Source of the DNA: Rhodoferax sp.
Lineage (GTDB): Bacteria; Pseudomonadota; Gammaproteobacteria; Burkholderiales; Burkholderiaceae_C
Direction of reading: 5' to 3'
Assembly (NCBI RefSeq): GCF_028714215.1
Contig: NZ_JAQTMS010000013.1
Location: forward strand, 1 to 64,000
Length of the DNA: 64,000 nt
In this document: in pieces, positions 33,468 to 42,500 of the stretch
How positions within the stretch are numbered: position 1 is the stretch's first letter
Layout of the letters: the number at the start of each line of letters is the position of its first letter
Translations under genes and position numbers: made by a program
Notes under the pieces: model-generated
Seen by the model: only the letters and a program-made list of their open reading frames with translations
What the model was told of the DNA's origin: nothing
The model's database searches: none

Positions 33468-33803
33468 ATGAAAGTACTGTGTAAACGTGAATTGGCCTAT
33501 ATTTCTGGTGGCAACGCTCAAGATACGGTGTACGGTAATCCCGGTGCCACATCCTCTAACCCCTCAACTTGGGGGCCCTCCTATTGGGCGTCATCCGAAT
33601 CCTATGGCTATGCTGAGGGCGGTCCAATCTGCACAACCTCCACCGTGGTAACTACTGCTCAAAATTACGTGACTACCAAAACTTCGCCTGGATGCGTGGT
33701 TACCTCAAATCCGCCCTTTATAAGTTGCAGCGTCGGTATGCCGAGTACGACCAATACAACAAGCGGTGGAGTAACTACAACAATAACCTGCGTGACTAAA
33801 TAA
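33468..33803 (+). CDS. Double-glycine-leader peptide precursor (candidate microcin/bacteriocin-like RiPP)
   Basis: The 111-residue product starts with M-K-V-L-C-K-R-E-L-A-Y-I-S-G-G, a textbook double-glycine leader (E-L-x-x-I-S-G-G) of the type cut by C39-peptidase exporters. The predicted core begins at Asn16 and is about 96 residues. It is rich in Thr, Ser, Gly, Asn and Tyr, with four Cys, a central Y-W-A-S-S-E-S-Y-G-Y segment, and a C-terminus ending I-T-C-V-T-K. It lacks the Ser/Gly-rich tail of class IIb microcins. A GGAGA ribosome-binding site precedes the ATG, and a strong hairpin follows the stop. It sits between the HlyD-type adaptor and the maturation genes. The biological activity is unknown. 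Confidence 0.8.
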   Translation: MKVLCKRELAYISGGNAQDTVYGNPGATSSNPSTWGPSYWASSESYGYAEGGPICTTSTVVTTAQNYVTTKTSPGCVVTSNPPFISCSVGMPSTTNTTSGGVTTTITCVTK

Positions 33804-33810
33804 AGAAGAG

Positions 33811-33843
33811 GTTACGCATTTTAAGAAACTTAAAATGCGTAAC
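33811..33843 (+). terminator. 15-bp hairpin right after the peptide precursor gene
   Basis: GTTACGCATTTTAAG-AAA-CTTAAAATGCGTAAC is a perfect 15-bp stem with a three-base loop starting seven bases after the stop codon. No U-run follows, so it is not a classical terminator. It more likely stabilises the precursor mRNA or partly blocks read-through, raising precursor levels above those of the downstream enzymes. Confidence 0.6.
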
Positions 33844-33857
33844 TCGTTATAAGGTAA

Positions 33858-34453
33858 GCCCCCGGCTAAGCCGGGGGACTCACACAGGTTTGACCGTTTG
33901 AAGCGGTCGTAGATGCTTCGATTCCGACCAAGGAAAAGGAGCATCGGATGAAAGAGTATCAGAGCTTGGCGCATACGCGCTGGGATTGCAAATATCACGT
34001 GGTATTTATACCCAAGAAGAGGAAGAAGGCGATATTCGGGGCAATCAGAAGACACTTGGGGCAAGTGTTGCACGAGTTGGCGCAGCAAAAGGAATGCAAG
34101 ATTGTGGAAGGGCATTTGATGCCAGATCACGTGCACATGTGCTTGAGCATTCCACCCAAGCATTCAGTGAGCTACGTGATGGGGTTCATCAAGGGGAAAA
34201 GCGCCATCAGCATAGCTCGAAATTTCTCAGGCAAGACGAGGAACTTCACGGGGGAGAATTTTTGGGCCAGAGGCTACTATGTCTCTACGGTGGGGTTAGA
34301 TGAAGAGATGATACGGGCCTACATCAGGCATCAGGAAAGCGAGGACGAACGATATGACCAACTCAAGCTTGCGATGTGAAGTCGCCTTTAGGCGACGCCA
34401 TCTTTTTGCCCCTTTTAGGGGCTAACAAATCAAGCCCCCGGCTTTGCCGGGGG
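33858..34453 (+). mobile_element. IS200/IS605-family insertion sequence (tnpA only)
   Basis: The element is bounded by two similar subterminal hairpins: CCCCCGGC-TAA-GCCGGGGG at 33858-33877 and CCCCCGGC-TTT-GCCGGGGG at 34434-34453. It contains a single transposase gene. Smaller hairpins (GTCGCC/GGCGAC and GCCCC/GGGGC) lie between the transposase stop and the right end. This family recognises hairpins and makes no target duplication. The exact ends cannot be fixed without an empty-site comparison. It splits the peptide gene from the maturation genes. Confidence 0.85.
33948..34379 (+). CDS. tnpA: IS200/IS605-family transposase TnpA
   Basis: The 143-residue protein is full length for the Y1-type transposase. 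It shows Y-H-V-V-F-I-P-K-K-R at the N-terminus, the HUH-type metal motif in M-P-D-H-V-H-M, and a C-terminal G-Y-Y-V-S-T-V-G holding the nucleophilic Tyr. The ORF is intact, so the element may still be active. Confidence 0.95.
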   Translation: MKEYQSLAHTRWDCKYHVVFIPKKRKKAIFGAIRRHLGQVLHELAQQKECKIVEGHLMPDHVHMCLSIPPKHSVSYVMGFIKGKSAISIARNFSGKTRNFTGENFWARGYYVSTVGLDEEMIRAYIRHQESEDERYDQLKLAM

Positions 34454-34465
34454 TACCTGACTTTC

Positions 34466-35239
34466 ATGAAATATAGTATGAAGCATGTAAATCAACTTCT
34501 GAAACTCGTGGTGTTTTTTCTGTCGATGGTTGCAAGTGCATCCGCATGTGAATCAAAAATAATTGAAAATTCAATACAGATAGGATTCATTGGGTGCATC
34601 TCAAGAGAGAGTGCAGATATTTTGATTGAGGCAATAAGACGCAGCCCTAGGGATTTAGTTGTTCAATCAGAAGGTGGTGATGTTGAGGCTGCTCTAAGAG
34701 TGGCAAATGAACTTCACCAGAAGAATCTATCTATCATTATCCGTGGATATTGTCATTCCTCTTGTGCAAACTATTTAATTCCTGCCGCAAAAATCGTTAC
34801 CATAGAGGGCGATTCAACTATTGTTTACCATGGTGACGCAAGGACGTCGCTCACAGCATTTATGGATATAAGTGGAAATTATGTAGATCCCATGCTTCTT
34901 TCGAAGTTGCGTGAATTAACTGAAGCGGAAAAGCGTCTCGAAGAAATCATTCCCAAAGTGGCCTTGATTCACTTTCTTCAAAGCATTTCAATAGGGCAAC
35001 CTAATCAGAAATTTTCAATCAAGTTTGATGGGTATTTATACACCTGCAAAGGACTTGGTCAACTGCTTTGGTCACCTTCCATGCAGGTTATGAGGAAATT
35101 AAAAATTGTTGATCGAGTTGTTCCGGTTAATGAGGTAATGATTCCAGAAATTAGATTTCGACAATTCAATGTCGCCGTCAGCATGCCGATCCACGGAAAT
35201 AGTCCTATGGAATTGTGCGAAAAACTGTCTACAGAATAA
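34466..35239 (+). CDS. Secreted ClpP/crotonase-fold protein, AT-rich
   Basis: The 257-residue product has a signal peptide ending around V-A-S-A-S-A-C. A ClpP-like core follows: L-V-V-Q-S-E-G-G-D-V-E-A-A-L-R-V-A then I-R-G-Y-C-H-S-S-C-A-N-Y-L-I-P-A-A. In such folds the Ser after the Cys or His segment is the nucleophile, and S-E-G-G forms the oxyanion-hole loop. I call it a ClpP-fold periplasmic protein with possible serine hydrolase activity, without a known substrate. Codon and base use are clearly more AT-rich than the neighbours, suggesting a separate origin. It lies just after the IS element and 20 bases before the SelO-like gene. Confidence 0.6.
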   Translation: MKYSMKHVNQLLKLVVFFLSMVASASACESKIIENSIQIGFIGCISRESADILIEAIRRSPRDLVVQSEGGDVEAALRVANELHQKNLSIIIRGYCHSSCANYLIPAAKIVTIEGDSTIVYHGDARTSLTAFMDISGNYVDPMLLSKLRELTEAEKRLEEIIPKVALIHFLQSISIGQPNQKFSIKFDGYLYTCKGLGQLLWSPSMQVMRKLKIVDRVVPVNEVMIPEIRFRQFNVAVSMPIHGNSPMELCEKLSTE

Positions 35240-35259
35240 TATATATTCGCTAAATTGAC

Positions 35260-36891
35260 GTGAAATCGAAAATCCAACCCGCAGCTCTGGTTGCGTTCTG
35301 CGCCAAGGAAGTTGCACACCCTCTGGTGGCATGGGTAAATCAGAAAATATTTTCTCCATCGGAGGCAGTAAGCCATGCCGGATGTATGGCCCAGGGGCAG
35401 GAGACTGAAGCTGACTATCTCACCGCGCAACGTGTGCTGAATGCCGACCGTTACGGCGGTTATGGCGTTGGTTACTGCGGTGGAAGTGCCCGGTGTGGCG
35501 CTTGTGGTGACATCCAGATCAAGGGCGTTGGTCTGACACCGTTAATGGGTAGCCAACCCGGCGCACCTGTTGACCCCTGGCACAGTAGCGGCACGGTTAC
35601 CATGAATGAAGCCGGGCGCGAGGCCATCTGGAGTGGTATTTGTGATGCTGCATTGCCCTTTGGCGCCGTGCCCACACTGGCCGTTGTGCTCACCGGTACG
35701 CAATGCTTGCGTACTGACACGGCTCCGGGGGTGACGGTACTCAACCGTCGCGCGCTCATCATGCGAGCCATGGCATTGCGTCCAGCCCACTTTATGCGCA
35801 ATGTTCACTTCAAAACTGCTTTGATGCCCGGTGCTGGTGTGTGCGAAGACTACCAGCGCGTGAGCAGCATGATCGCCTCGTTGCCTGCAGCTCTTGTGGA
35901 TGCGTTTGGTGATGGTCTGAATGGTGAGTCTGCTACCGCAAGGGTCAACATGGGGCTGAAGCTGATGGCGCGCCGCTTTGCCGCTCAGGTAGCTGCTGCC
36001 TTTGCCAAACGGCTGTACCACAGCAGCTTGAACTGCTCCAACATTGCATTGGATGGGCGATACCTGGACTTTGGCACCATGACCGCCGTTAGCGCATACC
36101 GCCGGCAAGCGGGTTCGCCCCTTTGGCCCGACTTTTGGAGCCAGCACACCCCATTGTTGCGAACGCTGACTTACCTGTTGTTCCATGTGGGCAAGTACTT
36201 GGACTGCCCGGATATCAAGAGCCTTGTTTCTCCGGCAGACCTTACAGTCCAATTCAACGATGCACTGCAACAGCGCATGGAAATTGAGATGCTGAAACAA
36301 ACAGGCATCCCTGAGCAAGCAATAAGTGTCTATTCCCCAACACTACGAAGCCGTGCCCACCGTTGCTTCAAAGCCATTTACACGTGTGGTGCCAACACGT
36401 CGTTCGTGTGGCGCGGAGACGATGACCCCAGCATGATAGGCGTGCAGCCGCTGCAAAGTCTCGGGCGCTATGACTTGAACGACATATTGATCAAGGCTGC
36501 ACCGTGTCGCGATGCCGTACAACTGCAAGGTACCGTAGCGGCGCTGATTGACGATGCGGCGTTGGCGGCAGAATTTTGCGCCGTTTACACCGATTTGGTG
36601 GACTGGTTTTTGGCTTCGCAGCCCGGCATGGATGCCGTGATGGCGAGGCAGTTTCTTGCCCGCCAAGCGACAAGGCTCAATGCCGATGTGTCGCACCTGA
36701 CGCGCGAGGCGCTGGACGCAGCCATGGCCACTTTTGAAGAAGATCCCGGCGGCCTGGGCGCATTCATTGATAGCACCATTTGTCATGCAAAAGAAATCAT
36801 GTGTGATGAGCCGCCCGAGTTGGTCATGCCCCAAGGGCGGCGCATCAAGGGGCTCAATGCCCAACTGGAGGCACTATGCGTTACAGCGTAA
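35260..36891 (+). CDS. SelO/YdiU-like protein, MchC-type peptide-maturation candidate
   Basis: The 543-residue protein keeps the SelO pseudokinase-AMPylase landmarks. These are I-K-G-V-G-L-T-P (K88), a downstream E-A-G-R-E-A-I-W region, A-L-I-M-R-A-M-A-L-R-P-A-H-F-M-R-N matching the SelO R-x-A-x-S-H-x-R-F-G region, and N-C-S-N-I-A-L-D-G-R-Y-L-D-F-G (N261, D270) matching the T-D-N...D-Y-G metal site. The catalytic Asp of T-D-N is Ser260 here. The start is a GTG. The next gene overlaps its 3' end by 16 bases and is HlyC-like; the same pairing occurs in microcin H47/E492-type clusters (MchC/MchD, MceJ/MceI). Function here is inferred as peptide modification. Confidence 0.7.
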   Translation: MKSKIQPAALVAFCAKEVAHPLVAWVNQKIFSPSEAVSHAGCMAQGQETEADYLTAQRVLNADRYGGYGVGYCGGSARCGACGDIQIKGVGLTPLMGSQPGAPVDPWHSSGTVTMNEAGREAIWSGICDAALPFGAVPTLAVVLTGTQCLRTDTAPGVTVLNRRALIMRAMALRPAHFMRNVHFKTALMPGAGVCEDYQRVSSMIASLPAALVDAFGDGLNGESATARVNMGLKLMARRFAAQVAAAFAKRLYHSSLNCSNIALDGRYLDFGTMTAVSAYRRQAGSPLWPDFWSQHTPLLRTLTYLLFHVGKYLDCPDIKSLVSPADLTVQFNDALQQRMEIEMLKQTGIPEQAISVYSPTLRSRAHRCFKAIYTCGANTSFVWRGDDDPSMIGVQPLQSLGRYDLNDILIKAAPCRDAVQLQGTVAALIDDAALAAEFCAVYTDLVDWFLASQPGMDAVMARQFLARQATRLNADVSHLTREALDAAMATFEEDPGGLGAFIDSTICHAKEIMCDEPPELVMPQGRRIKGLNAQLEALCVTA

Positions 36892-37409
36892 GCACTGTTA
36901 CAGGTAAGGCTGAGAATGCCGACACGCACCGCGCCGCGCTGGTTGGCTTTGTGTGCCAGCTTGGCGCCCAAAGCCCTGTGCATGCCAACTTGCCGCTTGG
37001 GCGCACTCTCAGCCAGCTGGTTTCACCGGTTGAGGTGGAGCAGTACAAGCTGTATTTCAATGACTTTGGTCAGTGCGTAGGCTTTGTCACATGGGCCATG
37101 CTGGCTCCCGATGTGGAAAAACGACTTCTGCTCGGTGAAGATTACGACCTGCGGACCTGCGAATGGAACGAGGGCGCCAGCCTGTGGATTATGGATATGG
37201 TGGTTCCACATGGTTCCATCAAGCACGTATTGGAAGACATGCGCGACAAGCTGTTCAAAGACTTCGATACGCTGACCTACTTTCGCATCAAGAATAGAAA
37301 GCGCATCTTTAAACGAGTGAGCCGGGCCGACGGCGGATATTTTTTTCGCGACGCACCATCGCAAGCTACCGCCCGAGCGTTAGCACCGGTGCAGCCGGCT
37401 TCCGCATAG
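36876..37409 (+). CDS. HlyC-family (MchD/MceI-like) acyltransferase
   Basis: The 177-residue protein fits the RTX toxin-activating acyltransferase family. S33-P-V-H36-A-N-L-P matches the HlyC S-S-P-L-H-R-N-W-P active-site segment. Q-Y-K-L-Y-F-N-D-F-G-Q-C-V-G-F-V-T-W-A matches its middle, and S-L-W-I-M-D107-M-V-V-P-H-G matches W-F-I-D-W-I-A-P-F-G. HlyC uses acyl-ACP to acylate lysines; the microcin relatives MchD/MceI instead help attach a siderophore glycoside to the peptide C-terminus. It overlaps the SelO-like gene and is followed nine bases later by the exporter. Confidence 0.8.
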   Translation: MRYSVSTVTGKAENADTHRAALVGFVCQLGAQSPVHANLPLGRTLSQLVSPVEVEQYKLYFNDFGQCVGFVTWAMLAPDVEKRLLLGEDYDLRTCEWNEGASLWIMDMVVPHGSIKHVLEDMRDKLFKDFDTLTYFRIKNRKRIFKRVSRADGGYFFRDAPSQATARALAPVQPASA

Positions 37410-37418
37410 TCCGACCGC

Positions 37419-39530
37419 GTGACCCCCATCCTCCAATCCGAATCCAGCGAATGCGCGCTGGCCAGTCTGGCCATGGTGGCCAACGCGCATCGCCTGCATG
37501 TGGACTTGGCCGAGTTGCGCCGTCGCTTCCCCGTGTCCCTGAAGGGGGCCACGCTCAAGCAACTCATCTCCCACGCCGCAACCCTCAATTTCAGCAGCCG
37601 TCCCTTGCGCCTGGAGATGGACGAGCTGGCGCAACTGCAGCTGCCCTGCATCCTGCACTGGGACTTGAACCACTTTGTGGTGCTCAAAAAGGTCGGCCGG
37701 CGGGCAATCACTATCCTGGACCCTGCTGTGGGCGAGCGTAGCTTGCCCTTGGCAGAGGCCTCACGCCACTTTACCGGCGTGGCACTGGAACTCACGCCCA
37801 ATGCCGACTTCAAACCCGCCGATGAGCTCCAGCGCGTGGCGTTGTCGGCACTCACCGGCAAGGTGCTGGGCCTGAAGCGTTCATTGCTACAAATCTTTGC
37901 CCTGGCTGTGGTGCTGGAGTTGTTTGCCATCACCTCCCCCTTGCTGAATCAGTTGGTGGTGGACGACGCCATCGCCACGCACGATGCTGATTTGTTGTCG
38001 GTGTTGATCGTGGGCTTTGCTCTACTGATGCTGATCCAGACCGGCATCGGCCTGGCCCGTAGCTGGATGGTGATGATATTGGGAATGTCCTTGAGCCTGC
38101 AATGGGCCAGCAATGTGTTTGCGCACATGGTCAAGCTGCCGGTGGAATATTTCGAGAAGCGCCATTTGGGCGATGTGGTGTCCCGCTTTGGTTCGGTCGG
38201 CACGATCCAGAAGACGCTGACCACCAGCGTGATTGAAGCCGTTCTGGACGGCATCATGGGCCTGGCGGCACTGGGCATGATGCTGTTGTATTCCCTGCAA
38301 CTGACTGCCATCGTGGTCGGCTCCGTGCTCCTGTATGGCCTGATCCGCTGGGTTGCCTACAGCCCGTTTCGCGATGCGGCGGCGGAGCGTCTGATTGTCT
38401 CGGCTCGGGAGAACACCCATTTTCTGGAAACCCTGCGTGCTATCACGCCGCTCAAGCTCTTTGGCCGCGAGCAGGAGCGCCGCGCGCGCTGGCAAAACTT
38501 GCTGGTGGAAGTGCAAAACCGCGACGTACGCACCGCCAAGATGAGTATCGGCTTCTCCACTGCCAACACCTTGGTGTCTGGCGTTGAGAACCTGTTGGTG
38601 TTCTGGATTGGTGCGGGTCTGGTGATGCAGACCGGTACTACTGCTGGCGGGACGGTATCGCCCTTTACGATCGGGATGCTGTTTGCCTTCATCAGCTACA
38701 AAGGTCAATTCACGGGCCGGGTGTCGGCGCTCATCAACTATGCAGTCGAGATCAAGATGCTCAGCCTGCACGCCGAACGCCTGGGCGATATTGTGCTGGA
38801 GACGCCGGAGAAAAACGAGGTGCCCGCCAACGAGCTGACGCATCTGGCGCCCAGCATTGAACTGCGCAATGTGAGCTTTCGCTACGGGGAGGGCGAGCCC
38901 TGGATTCTGAAAGACACCAACCTGCTGTTAAAAGCGGGCGAAAGCGTGGCCATTGTCGGCCCCAGCGGTTGTGGCAAGACCACCTTGCTGAAAGTGCTGC
39001 TGGGTTTGTTACCTCCCCAAGAAGGCGAGGTGTTGTACGGCGGCATCCCGGTCAAGCACCTGGGGCTGCAAAACTACCGGCAACGCATAGGCACCGTGAT
39101 GCAGGAAGACGTGCTGCTGGCCGGCAGCATTGCGGACAACATCAGCTTCTTTGACGTGCGGTCCAATGAGGAACGCGTCCTGGCCTGCGCCGGAATAGCC
39201 GCGGTGCATGAAGACATTGCCAAAATGCCAATGGGCTATCAGACGTTGGTGGGCGACATGGGATCAAGCCTCTCGGGTGGGCAAAAGCAACGCGTCCTGC
39301 TGGCGCGGGCCTTGTACAAAAATCCCAAAGTGCTGGCGCTGGACGAGGCCACCAGCCACCTGGACATTGCCAACGAGCAGCGTGTCACCCAAGCCCTGGC
39401 GCAGATGAGCTTGACGCGCATCGTGGTGGCGCACCGGCCCGAGACCATCGCCGGCGCGCAGCGGGTGGTGGTATTGCAGCAGGGCAAGGTGCTTGAGGTG
39501 CTGCGTGAGGCGAGTCAAATCACAGCTTGA
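37419..39530 (+). CDS. Peptidase C39-containing ABC exporter (PCAT) for double-glycine peptides
   Basis: The 703-residue protein has all three PCAT modules. The N-terminal C39 peptidase is L-Q6-S-E-S-S-E-C12-A-L-A-S with H85 (L-N-H-F-V-V-L) and D101 (I-L-D-P-A-V-G), a complete catalytic set. A six-helix ABC membrane domain (about 150-430) follows. The ATPase has Walker A G-P-S-G-C-G-K-T-T, signature L-S-G-G-Q-K-Q-R and Walker B V-L-A-L-D-E-A-T-S. It cleaves after Gly-Gly while exporting. The likely substrate is the precursor at 33468 and the partner is the HlyD-type adaptor. The start is GTG 37419; a decayed copy of its first 22 codons lies at 46210. Confidence 0.95.
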   Translation: MTPILQSESSECALASLAMVANAHRLHVDLAELRRRFPVSLKGATLKQLISHAATLNFSSRPLRLEMDELAQLQLPCILHWDLNHFVVLKKVGRRAITILDPAVGERSLPLAEASRHFTGVALELTPNADFKPADELQRVALSALTGKVLGLKRSLLQIFALAVVLELFAITSPLLNQLVVDDAIATHDADLLSVLIVGFALLMLIQTGIGLARSWMVMILGMSLSLQWASNVFAHMVKLPVEYFEKRHLGDVVSRFGSVGTIQKTLTTSVIEAVLDGIMGLAALGMMLLYSLQLTAIVVGSVLLYGLIRWVAYSPFRDAAAERLIVSARENTHFLETLRAITPLKLFGREQERRARWQNLLVEVQNRDVRTAKMSIGFSTANTLVSGVENLLVFWIGAGLVMQTGTTAGGTVSPFTIGMLFAFISYKGQFTGRVSALINYAVEIKMLSLHAERLGDIVLETPEKNEVPANELTHLAPSIELRNVSFRYGEGEPWILKDTNLLLKAGESVAIVGPSGCGKTTLLKVLLGLLPPQEGEVLYGGIPVKHLGLQNYRQRIGTVMQEDVLLAGSIADNISFFDVRSNEERVLACAGIAAVHEDIAKMPMGYQTLVGDMGSSLSGGQKQRVLLARALYKNPKVLALDEATSHLDIANEQRVTQALAQMSLTRIVVAHRPETIAGAQRVVVLQQGKVLEVLREASQITA

Positions 39531-39568
39531 TACCTGTAGTCCCAACAATTGTTCGAAAGCAAACCTGC

Positions 39569-42500
39569 ATGACCCTCCTCAACCGCAAATCATTCTGGGC
39601 CGTGTTGCTGGCACTGGCCGTCGCCTCGGCCGGCACTGCCCTGTGGCTGTTCCCACGTGCCATGCCGCTGCTTCAGTTGAACGTCAGCATGTCGCGCGAC
39701 CAGGCGCTGGCTGCGGCCGAAGCCCTGCAAACGCAGCGCTTTGCGGAACTTGCCACGACGCGCGCGGTGGCCCGTTTCGACCACGACGCCAGCCTGCAAA
39801 ACTACGTCGAGCTGGAGGGCGGCGGCGTGGACGCCTTCACCGGCTTGCTGGGCCGGCAATTCATCGCGCCCTACCACTGGACGGTGCGGCGTTTTGCCGA
39901 GTCGCAGGAGGACGAGCTGAGCGTGCGCTTCACGCCCGAAGGCCGGGCCTACGGCTTCACACGCAAGGTTCCGGAAAAAGCGCCTGGCGCGGCGCTGACC
40001 GAGGCCGCCGCGCGCACGCTGGCCGAGAGCGGCGCCCGCAGCTTGTTGGGCGATGCGCTGTGGGCCGCCTACGCGCCGCAAAGCGCGTCGCAAATCACCC
40101 GTCCCGGCGGGCGCATAGACCACAGCTTTGTCTACGAGCACCGAACCGAGCAACGGGGCGAGGCGCGCTTTCGGCTCAAGCTGGTGGTGGCCGGAGACCG
40201 CTTGGTGGAGGTCGCGCCCTATGCTTTTGTGCCGCAGGCCTTTGCGCAGCGTTTTGCCCAGTTGCGCAGCGGCAATGAAACCATCGCCAAGGTTGCCACC
40301 ATTGCCATGACCAGCTTGTTCGGCCTGGGCGGGCTGCTGGGTGGCTGGTTGTGGCTGACGCGCCGTGGCGGCCTGGCCTGGCGCGGCGCACTGCGTGCCG
40401 CCGGCGTCGTCGGCCTGTTGCTGGCGGCGGCAGTGCTGTCGAACATTCCGCAGAGCTGGTTTGGCTATGCCACCACCGATTCCGTCAGCAGCTTCCTGTG
40501 GCGCAACGCCGCCGCCGTCTTCGGCACGGGGATTGGCAGCACACTGATACTGGGCCTGATCTTTGTCGTGGCCGAGGGCTTGAGCCGGCGCGCCTTTGCC
40601 CAGCAGCCGCGGCTGTTCGGTTTTTGGAGCGTGGCGGCGGCAGCCAGCCCGCAGGCGCTGGGGCGCACGCTGGGCGGTTACGCCTGGACCGGTTTTGAAT
40701 TGTTGCTGGTGGCGGGGTTTTATCTTGTCGCGCGAACCCAGTTCGGCTGGTGGGTGCCGGCCGAATCGCTGAGCGACCCCAACATCCTGTCCGCTTGGCG
40801 TCCGGCGCTGGGTCCGATTGCCCAGGCCTTGATGGCCGGCACCTCGGAAGAAGCGCTGTTTCGCGCCGTGCCGCTGGCCGGCGCCGCCTTGATCGGTCAG
40901 TGGCTGGGCTGGCGGCGCAGCAGCATCGCCGTGGCGCTGGTGCTGCAGGCACTGGTGTTTGCCGGCGGCCATGCCGGCTACCCCGGCCTGCCCAGCTACA
41001 GCCGGGTGCTCGAATTGTTTTTCCCAGCCCTGGTATGGGGATTGATTTTTCTGCGCTTCGGTTTGGTACCCTGCATCGTGATGCATTTCAGCTTCGACCT
41101 GACGCTGATGAGTCTGCCGCTGTTCGTGGCGACCGACGCACGCCTGTGGCTGGACCGCGCCTTGGTGCTGTTGGCCGGTCTGCTGCCGCTGTTGATGCTG
41201 GCGCGCGCCCGCTTCAAACAGGGCTATCTGGCTGAGCTGCCACAGGCCCTGCGCAACGGCGAGGAGGTGGTGGAACAGGCCGCCGCCCCGGCCGGCGATG
41301 AGCCGACGCTGCCACCGCCACTGCTTGTACCGGCCACTGCCGGCCGGCCATGGTGGCTAGGCCGTACACCGTTGGCGCTGGCCGCCGTGCTGGGTGCGCT
41401 GGCGCTGTGGCTGTGGCAGGCACCCCAGGTCGGCACGCCGCCCTTCACGCTGGACCACGCCGCTGCCGTGGCCCGCGCCGAGAGCGTGCTGGCCCAGCGC
41501 GGAGTGCGGCTGGACGCCGGCTGGAAGCGCCTGGCCATTGTGCGGCCAGTGGCAGGGGGCGATGACAAGACGGTGCGCTTTGTCTGGCGCGAGGCGGGAG
41601 CACAGGTGTTTGCCAAATTATTGGGCAGCACCTTGTTGCCGCAGCATTGGCAAGTGCTGTTCAAGCACGTCAGCGGGCCGGTGGAAGAGCGCACGGAAGT
41701 CTGGGAAGTGGCGTTGACTGGCCAAGGCGAGGTGTTGGCAGTGGAACACCACCTGCCGGAAGGCCGCCCCGGTGCCCACCTGAGCCGCGAACAGGCGCAA
41801 GCCCTGGTGCAGAACTTCATGGCCAGCCAGCCGGCGCTGGCGAACCGGCCGTGGGAACTGGCCTCGGTACAGCAGAAGGAGCGTCCGGCGCGGCGCGATT
41901 GGACTTTTTATTGGGACGACAAGCAGGCCCTCAACGTGAAGGGCGGCACCAGCCGCGTGGCCGTCACTGTGCGCGGCGACGAAATGACCGCCTGGCAATA
42001 CGTGTTTGTGCCCGACGCCTGGATACGCCAGCAGCAGGAAGCGGAGTCGGCCAAAACGCCGTTCAGGATTGCCGCCGGTGTGGCCGGCGCCGCACTGCTG
42101 CTGCTGATCCTGGGCGCGGCGCTGCGCCAAGTGGTGCAGGGCCGCTTGCATTGGCGCCAGGGTTTGACCTGGGCGGCGCTGTTTCTGGTCGCGGGGCTGG
42201 CGGACTACGCGCTCACCTTCGACCGCAAGGCGATGGGCTTCAACCTGGCGCAGGACTGGAACACGCAGTTGACCACCGGCGTGGCGCTGGCCGCCGCCGG
42301 CTTCCTGCTGGGGGCGGCGCTGCTGGGTTTGCTGGTGATGCGCCTGCACAGCAAGGAGCGCCCCGGTAACGCCAGCGTCGCCGGCGATCTGCTGCGCGGC
42401 CTGGGCCTGGCGCTGGCGCTCAAGGGTGTGGCAACTGGCCTGCAACATTTTTTTCCGGAGAACAGCCCCGGCTTGCCCGGCGTCGGTGCTTGGGACTCGG

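Noticed and set aside
33858-33877. GC-rich hairpin read as a transcription terminator of the peptide gene
   Set aside because: It has no T-run and has a near-identical partner at 34434-34453; the two flank the transposase and are better explained as IS200/IS605 ends.
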